From Lachnospiraceae bacterium (GTDB lineage Bacteria; Bacillota; Clostridia; Lachnospirales; Lachnospiraceae): a DNA stretch of 38,135 nt. The first letter of the stretch is position 1. Each line of letters opens with the position of its first letter. The stretch spans positions 1 to 38,135 of the forward strand of contig JAETON010000025.1 of the NCBI GenBank assembly GCA_021771695.1, written 5' to 3'. The position numbers and the translations under genes are program-made. Shown here in pieces: positions 24,469 to 33,375 of this stretch. The notes under the pieces are model-generated. The model did no database searches. It had not been told where the DNA came from and saw nothing but the letters and a program-made list of their open reading frames with translations.

Positions 24469-26436
24469 ATGGCAGAAACATTAGTGATTCATGTACAGGG
24501 AAGATTCTCGGATGGAATTACCCCAGGAAGCGAGAGGGCTTCGCAAAGTTTGGAAAGGCTGGAGCGGAGAATGAGAAAGGTGGTGAGACAAAGCAGACAA
24601 CTTTCTGGCATGAATGTTCATATGAAAATCGACGCAATAGATTTAGCTTCGAAAAAAATAAGGAAAGTAATTGCTTTGGGATCACAGTTAAATAACATGG
24701 TATTTCAACCTCGAATAGTGATGGCAAATCCTAAGAAAGAATTTGTGAATCCAAATAGTGTGGCAACAAATACAATGGGAGAGCCTAAAGTAAGTGGAGG
24801 AAAAGTAAGTGTAAAAAAGGGAATGAGGAAAAAAGATAAAAGCTTTGCACAAAAGTTTATTGAAAAGTCAAAGGAAACTATGATTACTGATTTTTTGAAT
24901 GATAGAGCCGAGAAATATAAAGATGATTTTGTGAAAATAGGTGAAGAGTTAAAAAATTCGGCAAAAGGAAAATTAAATACGGAATATAACAAATTTCAAA
25001 AAACTAAGATGGGAAAAGCTGCTGTTGAGAAAATAGAGAAATTTAAAAACTCAAAGACAGGAAAATTTGCAGCTGATGGAATAGAGAAAATAAAAAATGT
25101 GCCTAATAAGATGGTAACTTCAAAAAATAAATTACTGAATTCAAGGGTAATACAAGGTGTTTCAGAAAAAGTGGATATGCTTTTTTCTAAACCGGCAGGG
25201 CAGAAAGTAAAAAGTTTGTTAAGTCGAGGAGGAAAAGCGTTAAGTAAGGAAGCACCAGGAATATTTGATTATGCTTTTGCAGCTCACAATATTATAAAAG
25301 CGAAAGACAAAGGAAAAGCAGTTTTTAAAGAAGGAGGTGGACTTTTGTTAGGAACTGCTGGAGCAGCAATAAGTAGTGCGACAGTAGGAGCACTTACAGG
25401 TTCAGCAGTAGGACCTGTGGGAACTGTTTTAGGAGCAGGGGCAGGATTTCTTGGTGGTGTCGCAGGGTCTATAGGAGGAGAATGGCTTGGCAAAAAAGCA
25501 TACGGCGGTTGGAAAAAACTCAAAAGCAGTTTTGAAAAAGGAAGAGAAAAACTGCAAAAGAAACAGATAAAAGCCCAGAAGGAAACAATGAAGCAATATG
25601 ACTACAATGGAAATGTTTGGACGAAAAAGAATAAGAAAAACAAAATGACAGGTAGTCCATATTTGGATCAAAAATACTATCAAAATGAAAAGCGAAAGAG
25701 AAAAAAAGCCAAGAAAACCAAAACTGATCCTACAGAAAAGAGAACCACCAAGAAAGTAGCAAAACAGGTAAAAGATGTCGGTTCCAATTCAAAGAAAACA
25801 GGAAATAAAATCCAAAGTCTTGGAAAAACATCTGGAGGTTCAGGCAAACAGGTAGCAGGATTAGGCTCTAATTCGTTGTCAGCTGGAACATCAGTTTCAG
25901 GAATGGGAAATTCCGCTAGCGGAGCAGCCGGATCTTTAGGAATGTTGACAGGAGCAATCGCAATGGCGGCAGCAAGTTTATCTTCTTTATCCTTCCTATC
26001 TTTTGGAGGATTAATGTTTGGCGGTGGTATTCAGAGAAATGCCAACGGAAGTTTTGTTGGTGGAAAAACCTTAAGCTGGGTTGGTGAAGATGGACCAGAG
26101 GTAATTATTCCATTAGGCGGCAAACGAAGAAAAAGAGGATTGGATTTATGGCATCAGGCAGGTGCAATGCTTGGAGTTTCTCAGCACGCGGAAGGAGGTT
26201 TTGTTGGCGGTGGATTTACTGGCGGAAAAGCTTCCAATGGAAAGAAAAATGCACCAATCAGTGTTTCCGTAGGTAATATTACCATTGAGTTAAAAGGAAA
26301 TGGTGATGGAACAGGAAAAAATATTGATTTATTAAAATTGCTGCAGGAACAGAAAAATCAGGTTTCTGATGAAATCTGTACGATACTGGCAGACGCTTTA
26401 GAATCTGCGTATCGAAATATTCCGGTGGCACAGTAA
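24469..26436 (+). CDS. tail tape measure protein
   Basis: Tape measure protein of 655 aa that sets tail length and probably lines or exits the tube on contraction. It is Lys-rich and largely helical. A Gly/Ala-rich hydrophobic stretch lies at about 289-341 (GTAGAAISSATVGALTGSAVG ...) and another at about 480-520, typical of tape measures that enter membranes. A C-terminal domain follows (VSVGNITIELKG ... LLKLLQEQKNQVSDEI). By the common rule of about 0.15 nm per residue, the tail would be close to 100 nm. The start at 24469 has an AAAGGAG site, and the first 11 residues are duplicated at 20006. It is the expected partner of the XkdN chaperone and perhaps of the array proteins. Confidence 0.85.
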   Translation: MAETLVIHVQGRFSDGITPGSERASQSLERLERRMRKVVRQSRQLSGMNVHMKIDAIDLASKKIRKVIALGSQLNNMVFQPRIVMANPKKEFVNPNSVATNTMGEPKVSGGKVSVKKGMRKKDKSFAQKFIEKSKETMITDFLNDRAEKYKDDFVKIGEELKNSAKGKLNTEYNKFQKTKMGKAAVEKIEKFKNSKTGKFAADGIEKIKNVPNKMVTSKNKLLNSRVIQGVSEKVDMLFSKPAGQKVKSLLSRGGKALSKEAPGIFDYAFAAHNIIKAKDKGKAVFKEGGGLLLGTAGAAISSATVGALTGSAVGPVGTVLGAGAGFLGGVAGSIGGEWLGKKAYGGWKKLKSSFEKGREKLQKKQIKAQKETMKQYDYNGNVWTKKNKKNKMTGSPYLDQKYYQNEKRKRKKAKKTKTDPTEKRTTKKVAKQVKDVGSNSKKTGNKIQSLGKTSGGSGKQVAGLGSNSLSAGTSVSGMGNSASGAAGSLGMLTGAIAMAAASLSSLSFLSFGGLMFGGGIQRNANGSFVGGKTLSWVGEDGPEVIIPLGGKRRKRGLDLWHQAGAMLGVSQHAEGGFVGGGFTGGKASNGKKNAPISVSVGNITIELKGNGDGTGKNIDLLKLLQEQKNQVSDEICTILADALESAYRNIPVAQ

Positions 26437-26445
26437 GGAGGATAT

Positions 26446-27414
26446 ATGGATATTAAATTATCAGGAGTAAATAAAAATAATCAGAATGTGACAATTACAA
26501 TTCCTCTGCTTCCAGAGGAAATCAGCTATTCCAGTACTGCTAGATTTCAGGAATATGAAATATTGGATTTAGGAGAGGTAAAACTTCCAAGAGGAAGAAA
26601 CTTAAATACATACAGTTGGGATGCAGCATTTCCATCCATAAATAGAGAGAACTTATCATTTTTACATGGAGGGAAATTGCAGAAACCAGAGGTATATATC
26701 AATCATATTGAGTATTGGAAAAACAATCAGAAGAAAGTAAATCTAATGATACAAAGTACAGCATTTAATCAGAGAACAGTGTACATTGAAGAATTTTCCT
26801 ATCGAATGACTTCCATAGGTGACTATCAGTACTCAATTTCCCTTGTGGATGCTGTTGATCTTATTCTAAACAAGCAAAAGAAACGTGCATCCAGCAAAAA
26901 TACGAAGAAGTATAAAGTAAAATCAAATAAAGAAACACTTCGTGATATTGCGAAGAGGTTTTATGGAGATGGCAGCAAATATAACAGGATTTATAATGCC
27001 AATAAGTCATTGATTGACAAAAGAAACAAAGCAGAAAAAAAGAAAGGCAGGAAGGTATCAAAGTATAAAATTTATAAAGGACAGGTATTAACCATTCCTT
27101 CTGCTTCTAAAACAACATCTAAAAAAAATTCATCGGTTTTAGCATTGCAGAAGGCAATAAACAAAGACAAATATGCAAAAGTTAGTGAAACAGGTATTTT
27201 GGACAGCAAAACGAAAGTTGCTATGAAAAAGGTTCTGATTAAGAACGGCAAACGAGGGGAAGTTGTTAAATTTGTTCAAGGGAAAGTTGGCGTAACTAAA
27301 GATGGAATCTGTGGATCTAAGACTGTAAAAGGGATTAAATCTTATCAAAGAAAACATGGTTTAAAAGTAGATGGAATTGCCGGATATAATACTTTGATGA
27401 AAATGATGAAATAG
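26446..27414 (+). CDS. LysM hub/spacer protein (XkdP-like) with peptidoglycan-binding domain
   Basis: Baseplate hub protein of 322 aa. The N-terminal domain (about 1-145) has the pattern LLPEEISYSSTARFQEYEIL of XkdP-type proteins. A LysM domain follows (about 160-222: YKVKSNKETLRDIAKRFYG to KGQVLTIP). A C-terminal peptidoglycan-binding repeat region (about 228-322) includes GVTKDGICGSKTVKGIKSYQ. It joins tube and baseplate and may dock the particle's tip to murein. It starts 9 nt after the tape measure gene with an AAGGAGG site. The extra C-terminal murein-binding domain is longer than in a minimal XkdP. Confidence 0.87.
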   Translation: MDIKLSGVNKNNQNVTITIPLLPEEISYSSTARFQEYEILDLGEVKLPRGRNLNTYSWDAAFPSINRENLSFLHGGKLQKPEVYINHIEYWKNNQKKVNLMIQSTAFNQRTVYIEEFSYRMTSIGDYQYSISLVDAVDLILNKQKKRASSKNTKKYKVKSNKETLRDIAKRFYGDGSKYNRIYNANKSLIDKRNKAEKKKGRKVSKYKIYKGQVLTIPSASKTTSKKNSSVLALQKAINKDKYAKVSETGILDSKTKVAMKKVLIKNGKRGEVVKFVQGKVGVTKDGICGSKTVKGIKSYQRKHGLKVDGIAGYNTLMKMMK

Positions 27415-27425
27415 GGAGGTGAAAT

Positions 27426-28436
27426 ATGAAAGCATCGTTAGTACAGCCGGTTTATACGTGCATTATTAAAACAAATAAAGCGGCCTATAATGTATCCAAT
27501 GTAATTACAGGACTCACGTTATCGCAAAATGAAGAAGAAATGGCACAGTCTGTTTCAGTAACGATTCCTAATTTGAAGGATTCTTACAAGTATCTTTACA
27601 ACAATATTTCTGTTAGAGATTCACTGTATTTGTATTGCAATACAGGCGGAGAAAATCATGAGATATTCAGAGGGACCATTTGGGATAAGGATTATTCCAG
27701 TGATGTAACAAAAGATTTAACATTAACAGCATATGATCGGTTAATTTATTTGCAGAATACGAAAGATAATTTTTTCTTTTCCAAAGGGAAAAGTACCGAA
27801 TCTATTATTAAATCCATCTGTAAACGCTGGGGAGTAAAGGTGAATTTTCGATATCAGAGTATCAAACATAAACGAATGATATTAAGAGAGGAAACTGTTG
27901 CAGACAGCATCCTACAGGTATTAGATGAAGTGAAGAAAAAGACCGGGAAAAAATATGTAATTTCCTGTGAAAAGGGTGTGCTGGTAATTCGGAAAAGGGG
28001 TTATAATTCTACCGTATATTCGGTGAATTATAAAGAAAATGCCTTGTCACAGAATACCAGAGTAACGATGGATGGAATGATAACAAAAGTTGCCATTTAC
28101 CGGGAACAGGAGTCAGAGAGCAGTCAGGAAAAACCACCGAAAAAAGTAACTGTGGTAAAAGGAAATACGAAGAAATATGGAACCTTGCAGGAGATTATCA
28201 TTCGAGATTCGGAAGATAAGAAGTCAACACAGGCGAAGAAAGAAGCAAAAGAAATTTTAAAAGAATATGGAAAACCGTTTTATGATCGAACAGTTGAGGC
28301 AGTAGATAATCCCTATATCAAAAAGGGGCATAAGATTAAAAGCAATGCCGGGGCTTTGGAAGGGTATTACATTGTCAAAGGAATTGAACATGATTGTATG
28401 AATGGCATTATGAGTTTGGAGGTGGAAACGTCATGA
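27426..28436 (+). CDS. baseplate hub protein (XkdQ/gpD-like)
   Basis: Hub protein of 336 aa of the XkdQ/YqbQ type, related to phage late control gene D. It forms the trimeric base on which the tube is built. Recognisable parts are the first beta-domain (SVTIPNLKDSYKYLYNNISVRDSLYLYC), the middle YDRLIYLQNTKDNFFFSKGK segment, and a C-terminal part (AKEILKEYGKPFYDRTVEAVDNPYIKKGHKI) ending in a beta-rich repeat. It follows the LysM gene with a GGGAGGTG site and overlaps the next gene by four bases. Confidence 0.87.
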   Translation: MKASLVQPVYTCIIKTNKAAYNVSNVITGLTLSQNEEEMAQSVSVTIPNLKDSYKYLYNNISVRDSLYLYCNTGGENHEIFRGTIWDKDYSSDVTKDLTLTAYDRLIYLQNTKDNFFFSKGKSTESIIKSICKRWGVKVNFRYQSIKHKRMILREETVADSILQVLDEVKKKTGKKYVISCEKGVLVIRKRGYNSTVYSVNYKENALSQNTRVTMDGMITKVAIYREQESESSQEKPPKKVTVVKGNTKKYGTLQEIIIRDSEDKKSTQAKKEAKEILKEYGKPFYDRTVEAVDNPYIKKGHKIKSNAGALEGYYIVKGIEHDCMNGIMSLEVETS

Positions 28437-28723
28437 GTAATAAAGGCACTAGCAACAAAGGCAGGGCAAGGCTGGCAGGCATTCTGCAAGGCAGAATGGG
28501 AAAAGTTAAAAATTTTCAGAGCAGTCCTACAGCAGAATTAGGGATTCTTCGTAAAAATGGACTGATTTTGGACAGTTTTCCAGATGATGTCATTGAAAAT
28601 GGAGATTATATGATATGTCAGTCAATAAAAATGCAGACAGGAAACAGTAGAGTATTGGTTGTATGGGCAGGAGAAACAGCCATTGTTGTAGATGTTTTGT
28701 CTGCATCAGGAAATGGAGATTGA
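28433..28723 (+). CDS. DUF2577 baseplate protein (XkdR-like)
   Basis: Small beta-rich baseplate protein (96 aa). It has the DUF2577-like pattern KVKNFQSSPTAELGILRKNGLILDSFPDDVIENGDYMI. The ATG overlaps the stop of the hub gene (ATGA), and GGAGGTGG lies 7 nt upstream; the open frame further upstream is not used. Position between XkdQ and DUF2634 is the standard PBSX order. Confidence 0.85.
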   Translation: MSNKGTSNKGRARLAGILQGRMGKVKNFQSSPTAELGILRKNGLILDSFPDDVIENGDYMICQSIKMQTGNSRVLVVWAGETAIVVDVLSASGNGD

Positions 28724-28736
28724 AAGGGGTGATGAG

Positions 28737-29204
28737 ATGGCAGAACTATTTCCAGAAGATTTTGATAAAGAAGAGTTGGATGCAAAAGAAATTGAAGAAC
28801 AGTTAGAAGAGCCTGCTGGCTATAAAAAAGGGATTTGCTTTGATGACAGCTTGGGAGATTTTAAGCGGGATGGAACAATGAAGCTGGTAGAATGTAGTGG
28901 AATTGAAAGCTGGATTCAATGGTGTATAAAAATTCTGCAAACCAAACGTTATGTATGTCAAGCGTATAGTGATGATATAGGAATTGATTTGGAAAGAGCA
29001 TTTACAGCGGAGTCAAGAGAAGAAGCAGAGAGTATTTTAAGACAGGAAATTGCCGAAGCACTGGAGGCAGATCCGTATGGAAGGACAGAATTTGTTAAAT
29101 CTGTGGAATTTCAATGGAAAGAGAATGATTCTGTAGAGGTGGACTGTGTCATTATTGGAATGGATTCCAACGAAATTGAAGTAACAACAACGATGGAACG
29201 ATAG
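28737..29204 (+). CDS. DUF2634 baseplate protein (XkdS/gp25-like)
   Basis: Baseplate wedge protein of 155 aa, the counterpart of T4 gp25. It contains AIESWIQWCIKILQTKRY-like and SDDIGIDLERAF segments (as ESWIQWCIKILQTKRYVCQ), then SREEAESILRQEIAEALEADPYGR, all typical of DUF2634. The start at 28737 is set by GAAAGGGGTGAT upstream. It initiates sheath polymerisation in related systems. Confidence 0.87.
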   Translation: MAELFPEDFDKEELDAKEIEEQLEEPAGYKKGICFDDSLGDFKRDGTMKLVECSGIESWIQWCIKILQTKRYVCQAYSDDIGIDLERAFTAESREEAESILRQEIAEALEADPYGRTEFVKSVEFQWKENDSVEVDCVIIGMDSNEIEVTTTMER

Positions 29205-29219
29205 AAAGGGGAAAAGCAT

Positions 29220-30437
29220 ATGGAAGAAGAAATTTTAGACATTTTAGAAGAGGAAGAGCTGGAAGAAGATGATTTTCAAATTCCGGATTTTCTAAAAGAG
29301 ACCAGCAGTGAGGAAGATATACATAGAAGGATGCTGGATGAACTTCCAGAAGATTTAGACAAATCGGAAGGCGGGTATGTATATGATTTAACCAGACCAA
29401 CAGCCATTGAAGTGGCAAGAATGAAAGAGTTTGAGCTGGTGGAAGCATTAAAATTAATCTGGCCTCGTTTTGCAGAAGGAATTTATCTGGATTATCATGC
29501 AGAAACAAGAGGATTGGAAAGAAAAGAAGCAATTAATGCTGTAGGAAAATTACATATCGAAGGAAAAACTGGTACGCTCATTCCTGAGGGTACTATTTTT
29601 ACGACGGAAAGCATTCATGATGAGCCGGAAAAAGAGTATGAAACTTTAGAAGCAGCAGAGATTATAGAAGATGTCAACGGAGTTGGAAGTGTGGATGTAT
29701 CTATCCAAAGCGTAGAAGCGGGGATCAATGGAAATGGTGCAGCGAATACAGTGATTTTACAGGAAGACTTGATAGAGGGAATTATGTCAGTGACAAATCC
29801 GGAACCAATCAGCGGAGGAATGGAAGCAGAGGATGATGATAGTTTCCGGGAAAGAATTATGGAATATGACCAGACACAGGGGGACTCTTTTATAGGAAAT
29901 GTTAGTGATTATAAACGTTGGGCATTATCTGTGGAAGGAGTTGGAAGTGCAACAGTAATTCCGCCACAGGGAGATGATGAAAGCGGTATCATCCGCATTG
30001 TTATCACAGATGCCAATGGAGAAAATGCATCACAAGAATTATGCCAAATGGTAGAAGATTATATTATGCAGCCGGATAATCCTGAAAACAGATTGGCTCC
30101 GGTAAATGCCATTGTGAAAGTAGTATCTCAGCAGGATATGCCGATTATAATTTCTGCAGTTGTAAAGCTGAAAGATGCAAAAATTGAGACAGTGAAAGAG
30201 GATTTTCAGAATGGATTGAAGAATTATTTGAAAAACACAGGGGATGATGGTGAAATCCGTTATACACAGGTTTGTAAAGTCCTTGGAAACACTGCCGGAG
30301 TTTATGATTATACGGATTTAGTGATTGGGCTGGCGGATACTCAGGAAGTACAGACTTCTGTGGCAGGAGAGAAAAATATTCCAGTGACACCTGAATGTAT
30401 TCCTGTAATCCAGTCGATTACATTGACAGAAGGGTAG
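29220..30437 (+). CDS. baseplate J-like wedge protein (XkdT)
   Basis: Baseplate J family protein of 405 aa (Mu gp47/T4 gp6-like) that forms the baseplate wedges. The N-terminal acidic part is followed by RMLDELPEDLDKSEGGYVYDL and YLDYHAETRGLERK, hallmark segments of the family, and by the core with GAANTVILQED and the EAEDDDSFRERIMEYDQTQG motif. An AAGGGG site precedes the ATG. It contracts outward on receptor binding in homologous particles. Confidence 0.92.
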   Translation: MEEEILDILEEEELEEDDFQIPDFLKETSSEEDIHRRMLDELPEDLDKSEGGYVYDLTRPTAIEVARMKEFELVEALKLIWPRFAEGIYLDYHAETRGLERKEAINAVGKLHIEGKTGTLIPEGTIFTTESIHDEPEKEYETLEAAEIIEDVNGVGSVDVSIQSVEAGINGNGAANTVILQEDLIEGIMSVTNPEPISGGMEAEDDDSFRERIMEYDQTQGDSFIGNVSDYKRWALSVEGVGSATVIPPQGDDESGIIRIVITDANGENASQELCQMVEDYIMQPDNPENRLAPVNAIVKVVSQQDMPIIISAVVKLKDAKIETVKEDFQNGLKNYLKNTGDDGEIRYTQVCKVLGNTAGVYDYTDLVIGLADTQEVQTSVAGEKNIPVTPECIPVIQSITLTEG

Positions 30438-30439
30438 GG

Positions 30440-31018
30440 ATGTATATGCAGAATAGAACGAAAATGATGGAAGAAATTTTAAAAAGTCCGGAAGCTCAAA
30501 AAATTATTGACTTTGTGAGTCCGGTATATGGAGAGGCTTATGTAGGTCTCTCCTTATTTAATGCCATCGGAACAGCACTGGATGATTTGGATGTATTTCC
30601 GGAAAAGTTTAAAGATCAGTTGATTCTCCAAACGGTATCTGATGAATGGGCATTAAATTATTGGGAGGAACAATATAAAATTTACCCGGAAAAAGACTGG
30701 GATTTTGAAACACGCAGAAAAAATTTAATGGAGAAAATGGGGAATCATTTTTACAGCCCGCGAAAAATTGAAAATGTGTTGTCTGCTATGACAGGTTACA
30801 ATGTGGAATTGAAAGAAAATACAGGAAAAAATAAATTTGATGTACTGATTCGAGGATTTGTAAAAGATTTAACGAATGCAAAAGCATTTGTAGATAAAGT
30901 AAAACCAGCACATTTGGTTTATGACATTAAGGTATCAGAGTTAATTGAAGCAAATCTGCAGATTTATTTAGGAATTGGCGTGTCACAACATGAGCATTAT
31001 GAAATAGAAGTTCAGTAA
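30440..31018 (+). CDS. DUF2313 baseplate protein (XkdU/Mu gp48-like)
   Basis: Tail/baseplate protein of about 192 aa with the DUF2313 pattern: a helical start (SPEAQKIIDFVSPVYGEAY), then TVSDEWALNYWEEQYKIYPEKDWDFETRRKNLMEKM and a C-terminal beta part. It connects the J wedge to the fibres. ATG 30440 or 30446 can serve as start; both lie just behind AAGGGTAGGG. Spacing to the J gene is only two bases. Confidence 0.85.
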   Translation: MYMQNRTKMMEEILKSPEAQKIIDFVSPVYGEAYVGLSLFNAIGTALDDLDVFPEKFKDQLILQTVSDEWALNYWEEQYKIYPEKDWDFETRRKNLMEKMGNHFYSPRKIENVLSAMTGYNVELKENTGKNKFDVLIRGFVKDLTNAKAFVDKVKPAHLVYDIKVSELIEANLQIYLGIGVSQHEHYEIEVQ

Positions 31019-31037
31019 GTAAGGAGGAAAAGTAAAT

Positions 31038-32105
31038 ATGAATATATGGAAAGATGTAGTAATTACAGAAAAAGGTTTGGCATTGCAAACAAAATTAATG
31101 GAAGGGAATGTATTAAGATTTACAAAGGCAGAAGCTGGAGCAGGAATGACGGAAGTAGAAAATCTCCCATATCAAACAAGTGTTACGGATTTTAAACAAA
31201 ACATTTCTTTTCAGACAGGGAAAGCGGCAGATAATGGGATTGAAATACAAATTTTGCTGGATAATATAGGATTAAAAACAGCTTATTCACTGCACCAGAT
31301 TGGAATTTATGCCCGTGATCCAGAGGAAGGAGAAATTTTATATTGTATAGCTCAGACATCTGAAGGGAAAATGATTCCAGCCGATCAAGAGAATCCAGGG
31401 TTCTCGATCACATGGAAGTTTTTGTTTCAGAATTTTGGAAATTCTTTGGCAAAATTGGAAATGAACTCTGCCGGATTGGTGTCAATGGAAACATTTCAGG
31501 GATTAAAGGAGCAGGTAGAACAGTTAAATCATGATTTGCTGGAAAAAGTTTACCCAATAGGAAGTATTTATATTTCTGCTGCTGATGCCAATCCAGGGAT
31601 TCTTTTTGGCGGGATCTGGGAAAGATTTGCCAAAGGAAGAACACTTGTCGGCGTGGATGAAAATGATGCGGTACTTCAAAAAGCTGGAAATTTGGGTGGA
31701 CATAAGGAAATGCAGACGCATAGTCATAGTTTTACTGGAAGCAGTGTAACGACCAGTACGACGGGAAATCATACGCATACATTTACAGGAACAGCAGTAA
31801 ATACGGGGACAACAGGAAATCACAGCCATAAAGTAAATAATGTACATTTTTATGAAAAGGCAGTCGCAAAAGGGACGAATTATGCTCGTTGGAACTCTGA
31901 TGGAAAATCTGTGACAAATGACTGGGGAGATATAACAACCGCTGGAAATCACTATCATAGTGTAACTGCCAAAGGAAGTAACAGCACGACGGGAAACCAC
32001 ACACATACAGTGACAACGGCAGGTTCTATCGGAACAGCGGGGACTGGAAATGCAGGAAATATGCCGCCTTATATTACGGTATATTTATGGAAACGGACAG
32101 CATAA
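31038..32105 (+). CDS. tail fibre 1 (collar-type receptor-binding protein)
   Basis: Tail fibre of 355 aa. Residues about 1-155 match the phage fibre N-terminal domain (ITEKGLALQTKLMEGNVLRFTKAEAG ... IGIYARDPEEGEILY), which attaches to the baseplate. The tip region has the collar-like motif YPIGSIYISAADANPGILFGGIWERF, several H-x-H units (THSHS, NHTHT, NHSHK, NHYHS) and the end PPYITVYLWKRTA. H-x-H repeats in trimeric fibres of this kind hold metal ions along the axis. It is a probable determinant of target range. A paralogue with the same plan lies at 33690-34784. Confidence 0.88.
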   Translation: MNIWKDVVITEKGLALQTKLMEGNVLRFTKAEAGAGMTEVENLPYQTSVTDFKQNISFQTGKAADNGIEIQILLDNIGLKTAYSLHQIGIYARDPEEGEILYCIAQTSEGKMIPADQENPGFSITWKFLFQNFGNSLAKLEMNSAGLVSMETFQGLKEQVEQLNHDLLEKVYPIGSIYISAADANPGILFGGIWERFAKGRTLVGVDENDAVLQKAGNLGGHKEMQTHSHSFTGSSVTTSTTGNHTHTFTGTAVNTGTTGNHSHKVNNVHFYEKAVAKGTNYARWNSDGKSVTNDWGDITTAGNHYHSVTAKGSNSTTGNHTHTVTTAGSIGTAGTGNAGNMPPYITVYLWKRTA

Positions 32106-32121
32106 GAAATGAGGTGTACAA

Positions 32122-32535
32122 ATAAAATACAATGGAACATATGTCAGTGGAGTACCGTCAGGAAGCATACAATGTAAAAACTGGGGAGATTCGGGATGGG
32201 TTGATTGCAGTATGGGATACGGTATTAGCCCGCATAGTGGAACTTATAATCGTCCGCAAGTTCGGAGAATAGGAAAGATTGTATATTTACGAGGCTGTGT
32301 TACCAATAGTATAACATGGACAGAGCATAATAGTATTATTACTATTCCAAGTGGATATAGGCCATCAGTTTCGGAAAGCTTTGTTCAGCAGAGAAGCGGC
32401 TCAAATAAATATTTGCTTATGGTAACATCAAGCGGAGCATGTAATGCACAAAGATATACAAATAATACAACTATGTCAAATACAGTGCCGACTGGGAGCT
32501 GGTTAAATATGTATGGTACATGGTTTGTTGATTAA
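32122..32535 (+). CDS. separate fibre head-domain protein (unusual start)
   Basis: About 137 aa. The sequence (YNGTYVSGVPSGSIQCKNWG ... RIGKIVYLRGCVTN ... TIPSGYRPSVSESF ... MYGTWFVD) looks like the C-terminal head of a phage receptor-binding protein, which has the same 'I..vYLRG ... P.GYRPs' pattern. It lacks the baseplate-attachment domain. A GAGGTG site at 32111 stands 5 nt before an in-frame ATA at 32122, and no ATG occurs until 32212, which would cut off the first part of the domain. Either a rare AUA start, read-through from fibre 1 (the frame differs), or decay. The call as a head domain is moderate. Confidence 0.55.
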   Translation: MKYNGTYVSGVPSGSIQCKNWGDSGWVDCSMGYGISPHSGTYNRPQVRRIGKIVYLRGCVTNSITWTEHNSIITIPSGYRPSVSESFVQQRSGSNKYLLMVTSSGACNAQRYTNNTTMSNTVPTGSWLNMYGTWFVD

Positions 32536-32558
32536 TAGAACAAAGGAGGGAAATAAAT

Positions 32559-33359
32559 ATGTCAATTTACAATATCAGTGCAGGACACAATCCTGCTGGA
32601 AAAACAGCGTGCGGTGCAAAAGGATTTTTAGATGAATCCAAAGAAGACCGTCTTATTACAAAAGAAATTATTAAATTATTAAAAGAATCAGGGCATAAAG
32701 TGTACGATTGTACCTGTAACAATGGGACAAGCCAAGGGGATGTCCTGAAAAAAATCATTGCAAAGTGTAACCAAAGGGAGGTTCTGTTAGATATTTCCAT
32801 ACATTTGAATTCTGGAAGAAATGATAAAAAAGGAGATAAAAAAATTGCAGGAACAGAAATTTGGTGTACGGAAGGATCTGGAATTAAAAAAACGGTATCG
32901 AAGAGAATCTTGAAAAACATGGAAAAACTAGGATTTTCTAATCGAGGGTTAAAAACGACCAATGGACTCTATTATTTAAATCACACCAAAAATAGGGCAA
33001 TATTAATTGAAGTATGTTTCGTGGATGATAAGGATGATTACAATTTGTATCAGAAAATAGGATATAAAAAAATTGCAAAAGCTATTGCAGAAGGAATTAT
33101 AGGGAAGGAAACAACAAAGCAAAAGAAGTTGGAATATACAATTGTAAAAAGAACATCATCAAGAACAGCTATTCAATGGCTTCAAAAAAAATTAAATATG
33201 TGTTACACAGGAAAACTTCTAAGGTTATCTACGGATGGTATTTGGGGAAAGAAAACGCAGGAAATGTTAGAAGCTTATTGGAAACAGCTTGGATGGAAAA
33301 AAGGTTCCTATGCAGGGGAAAAAACATGTAAGGCACTTTACAAAAACAGAAAAAAATAA
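32559..33359 (+). CDS. N-acetylmuramoyl-L-alanine amidase (endolysin)
   Basis: Lysis enzyme of 266 aa with an Amidase_3 domain (about 3-178). Zinc/catalytic residues are His10 (SAGHN), Glu27 or Glu29 (FLDESKED), His82 (DISIHLNSG) and Glu151 (LIEVCFVD). A C-terminal region (about 193-262) resembles a peptidoglycan-binding repeat (AIQWLQKKLN ... STDGIWGKKTQEML). It has no signal peptide, so release needs the holin at 34797-35063. It cuts the bond between muramic acid and L-alanine so that particles are freed by lysis. AAAGGAGGG precedes the start. Confidence 0.9.
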   Translation: MSIYNISAGHNPAGKTACGAKGFLDESKEDRLITKEIIKLLKESGHKVYDCTCNNGTSQGDVLKKIIAKCNQREVLLDISIHLNSGRNDKKGDKKIAGTEIWCTEGSGIKKTVSKRILKNMEKLGFSNRGLKTTNGLYYLNHTKNRAILIEVCFVDDKDDYNLYQKIGYKKIAKAIAEGIIGKETTKQKKLEYTIVKRTSSRTAIQWLQKKLNMCYTGKLLRLSTDGIWGKKTQEMLEAYWKQLGWKKGSYAGEKTCKALYKNRKK

Positions 33360-33375
33360 GAAAGAGGTGATTACA

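Larger units (their letters stand above)
18826..24512 (+). repeat. tandem array of five diverged gene units
   Basis: Each unit has the block promoter (TTGCTT-N17-TAAAAT), GGTGGAGGAAGT ribosome site and membrane/PH-like part. Units 1, 2, 4 and 5 add the XkdN-like domain. Units 1 and 4 are followed by a terminator and a copy of the tape measure start, and unit 5 by the terminator and the real gene. Unit length is close to 1.3 kb where complete. The DNA is visibly richer in A and T than the flanking tail genes. Confidence 0.8.

Noticed and set aside
29152-29532. Minus-strand hydrophobic ORF
   Set aside because: Shadow caused by acidic codons of the baseplate J gene read backwards.
31524-32006. 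Minus-strand ORF inside fibre 1
   Set aside because: Shadow of the repetitive fibre tip; the plus-strand protein has clear domains.
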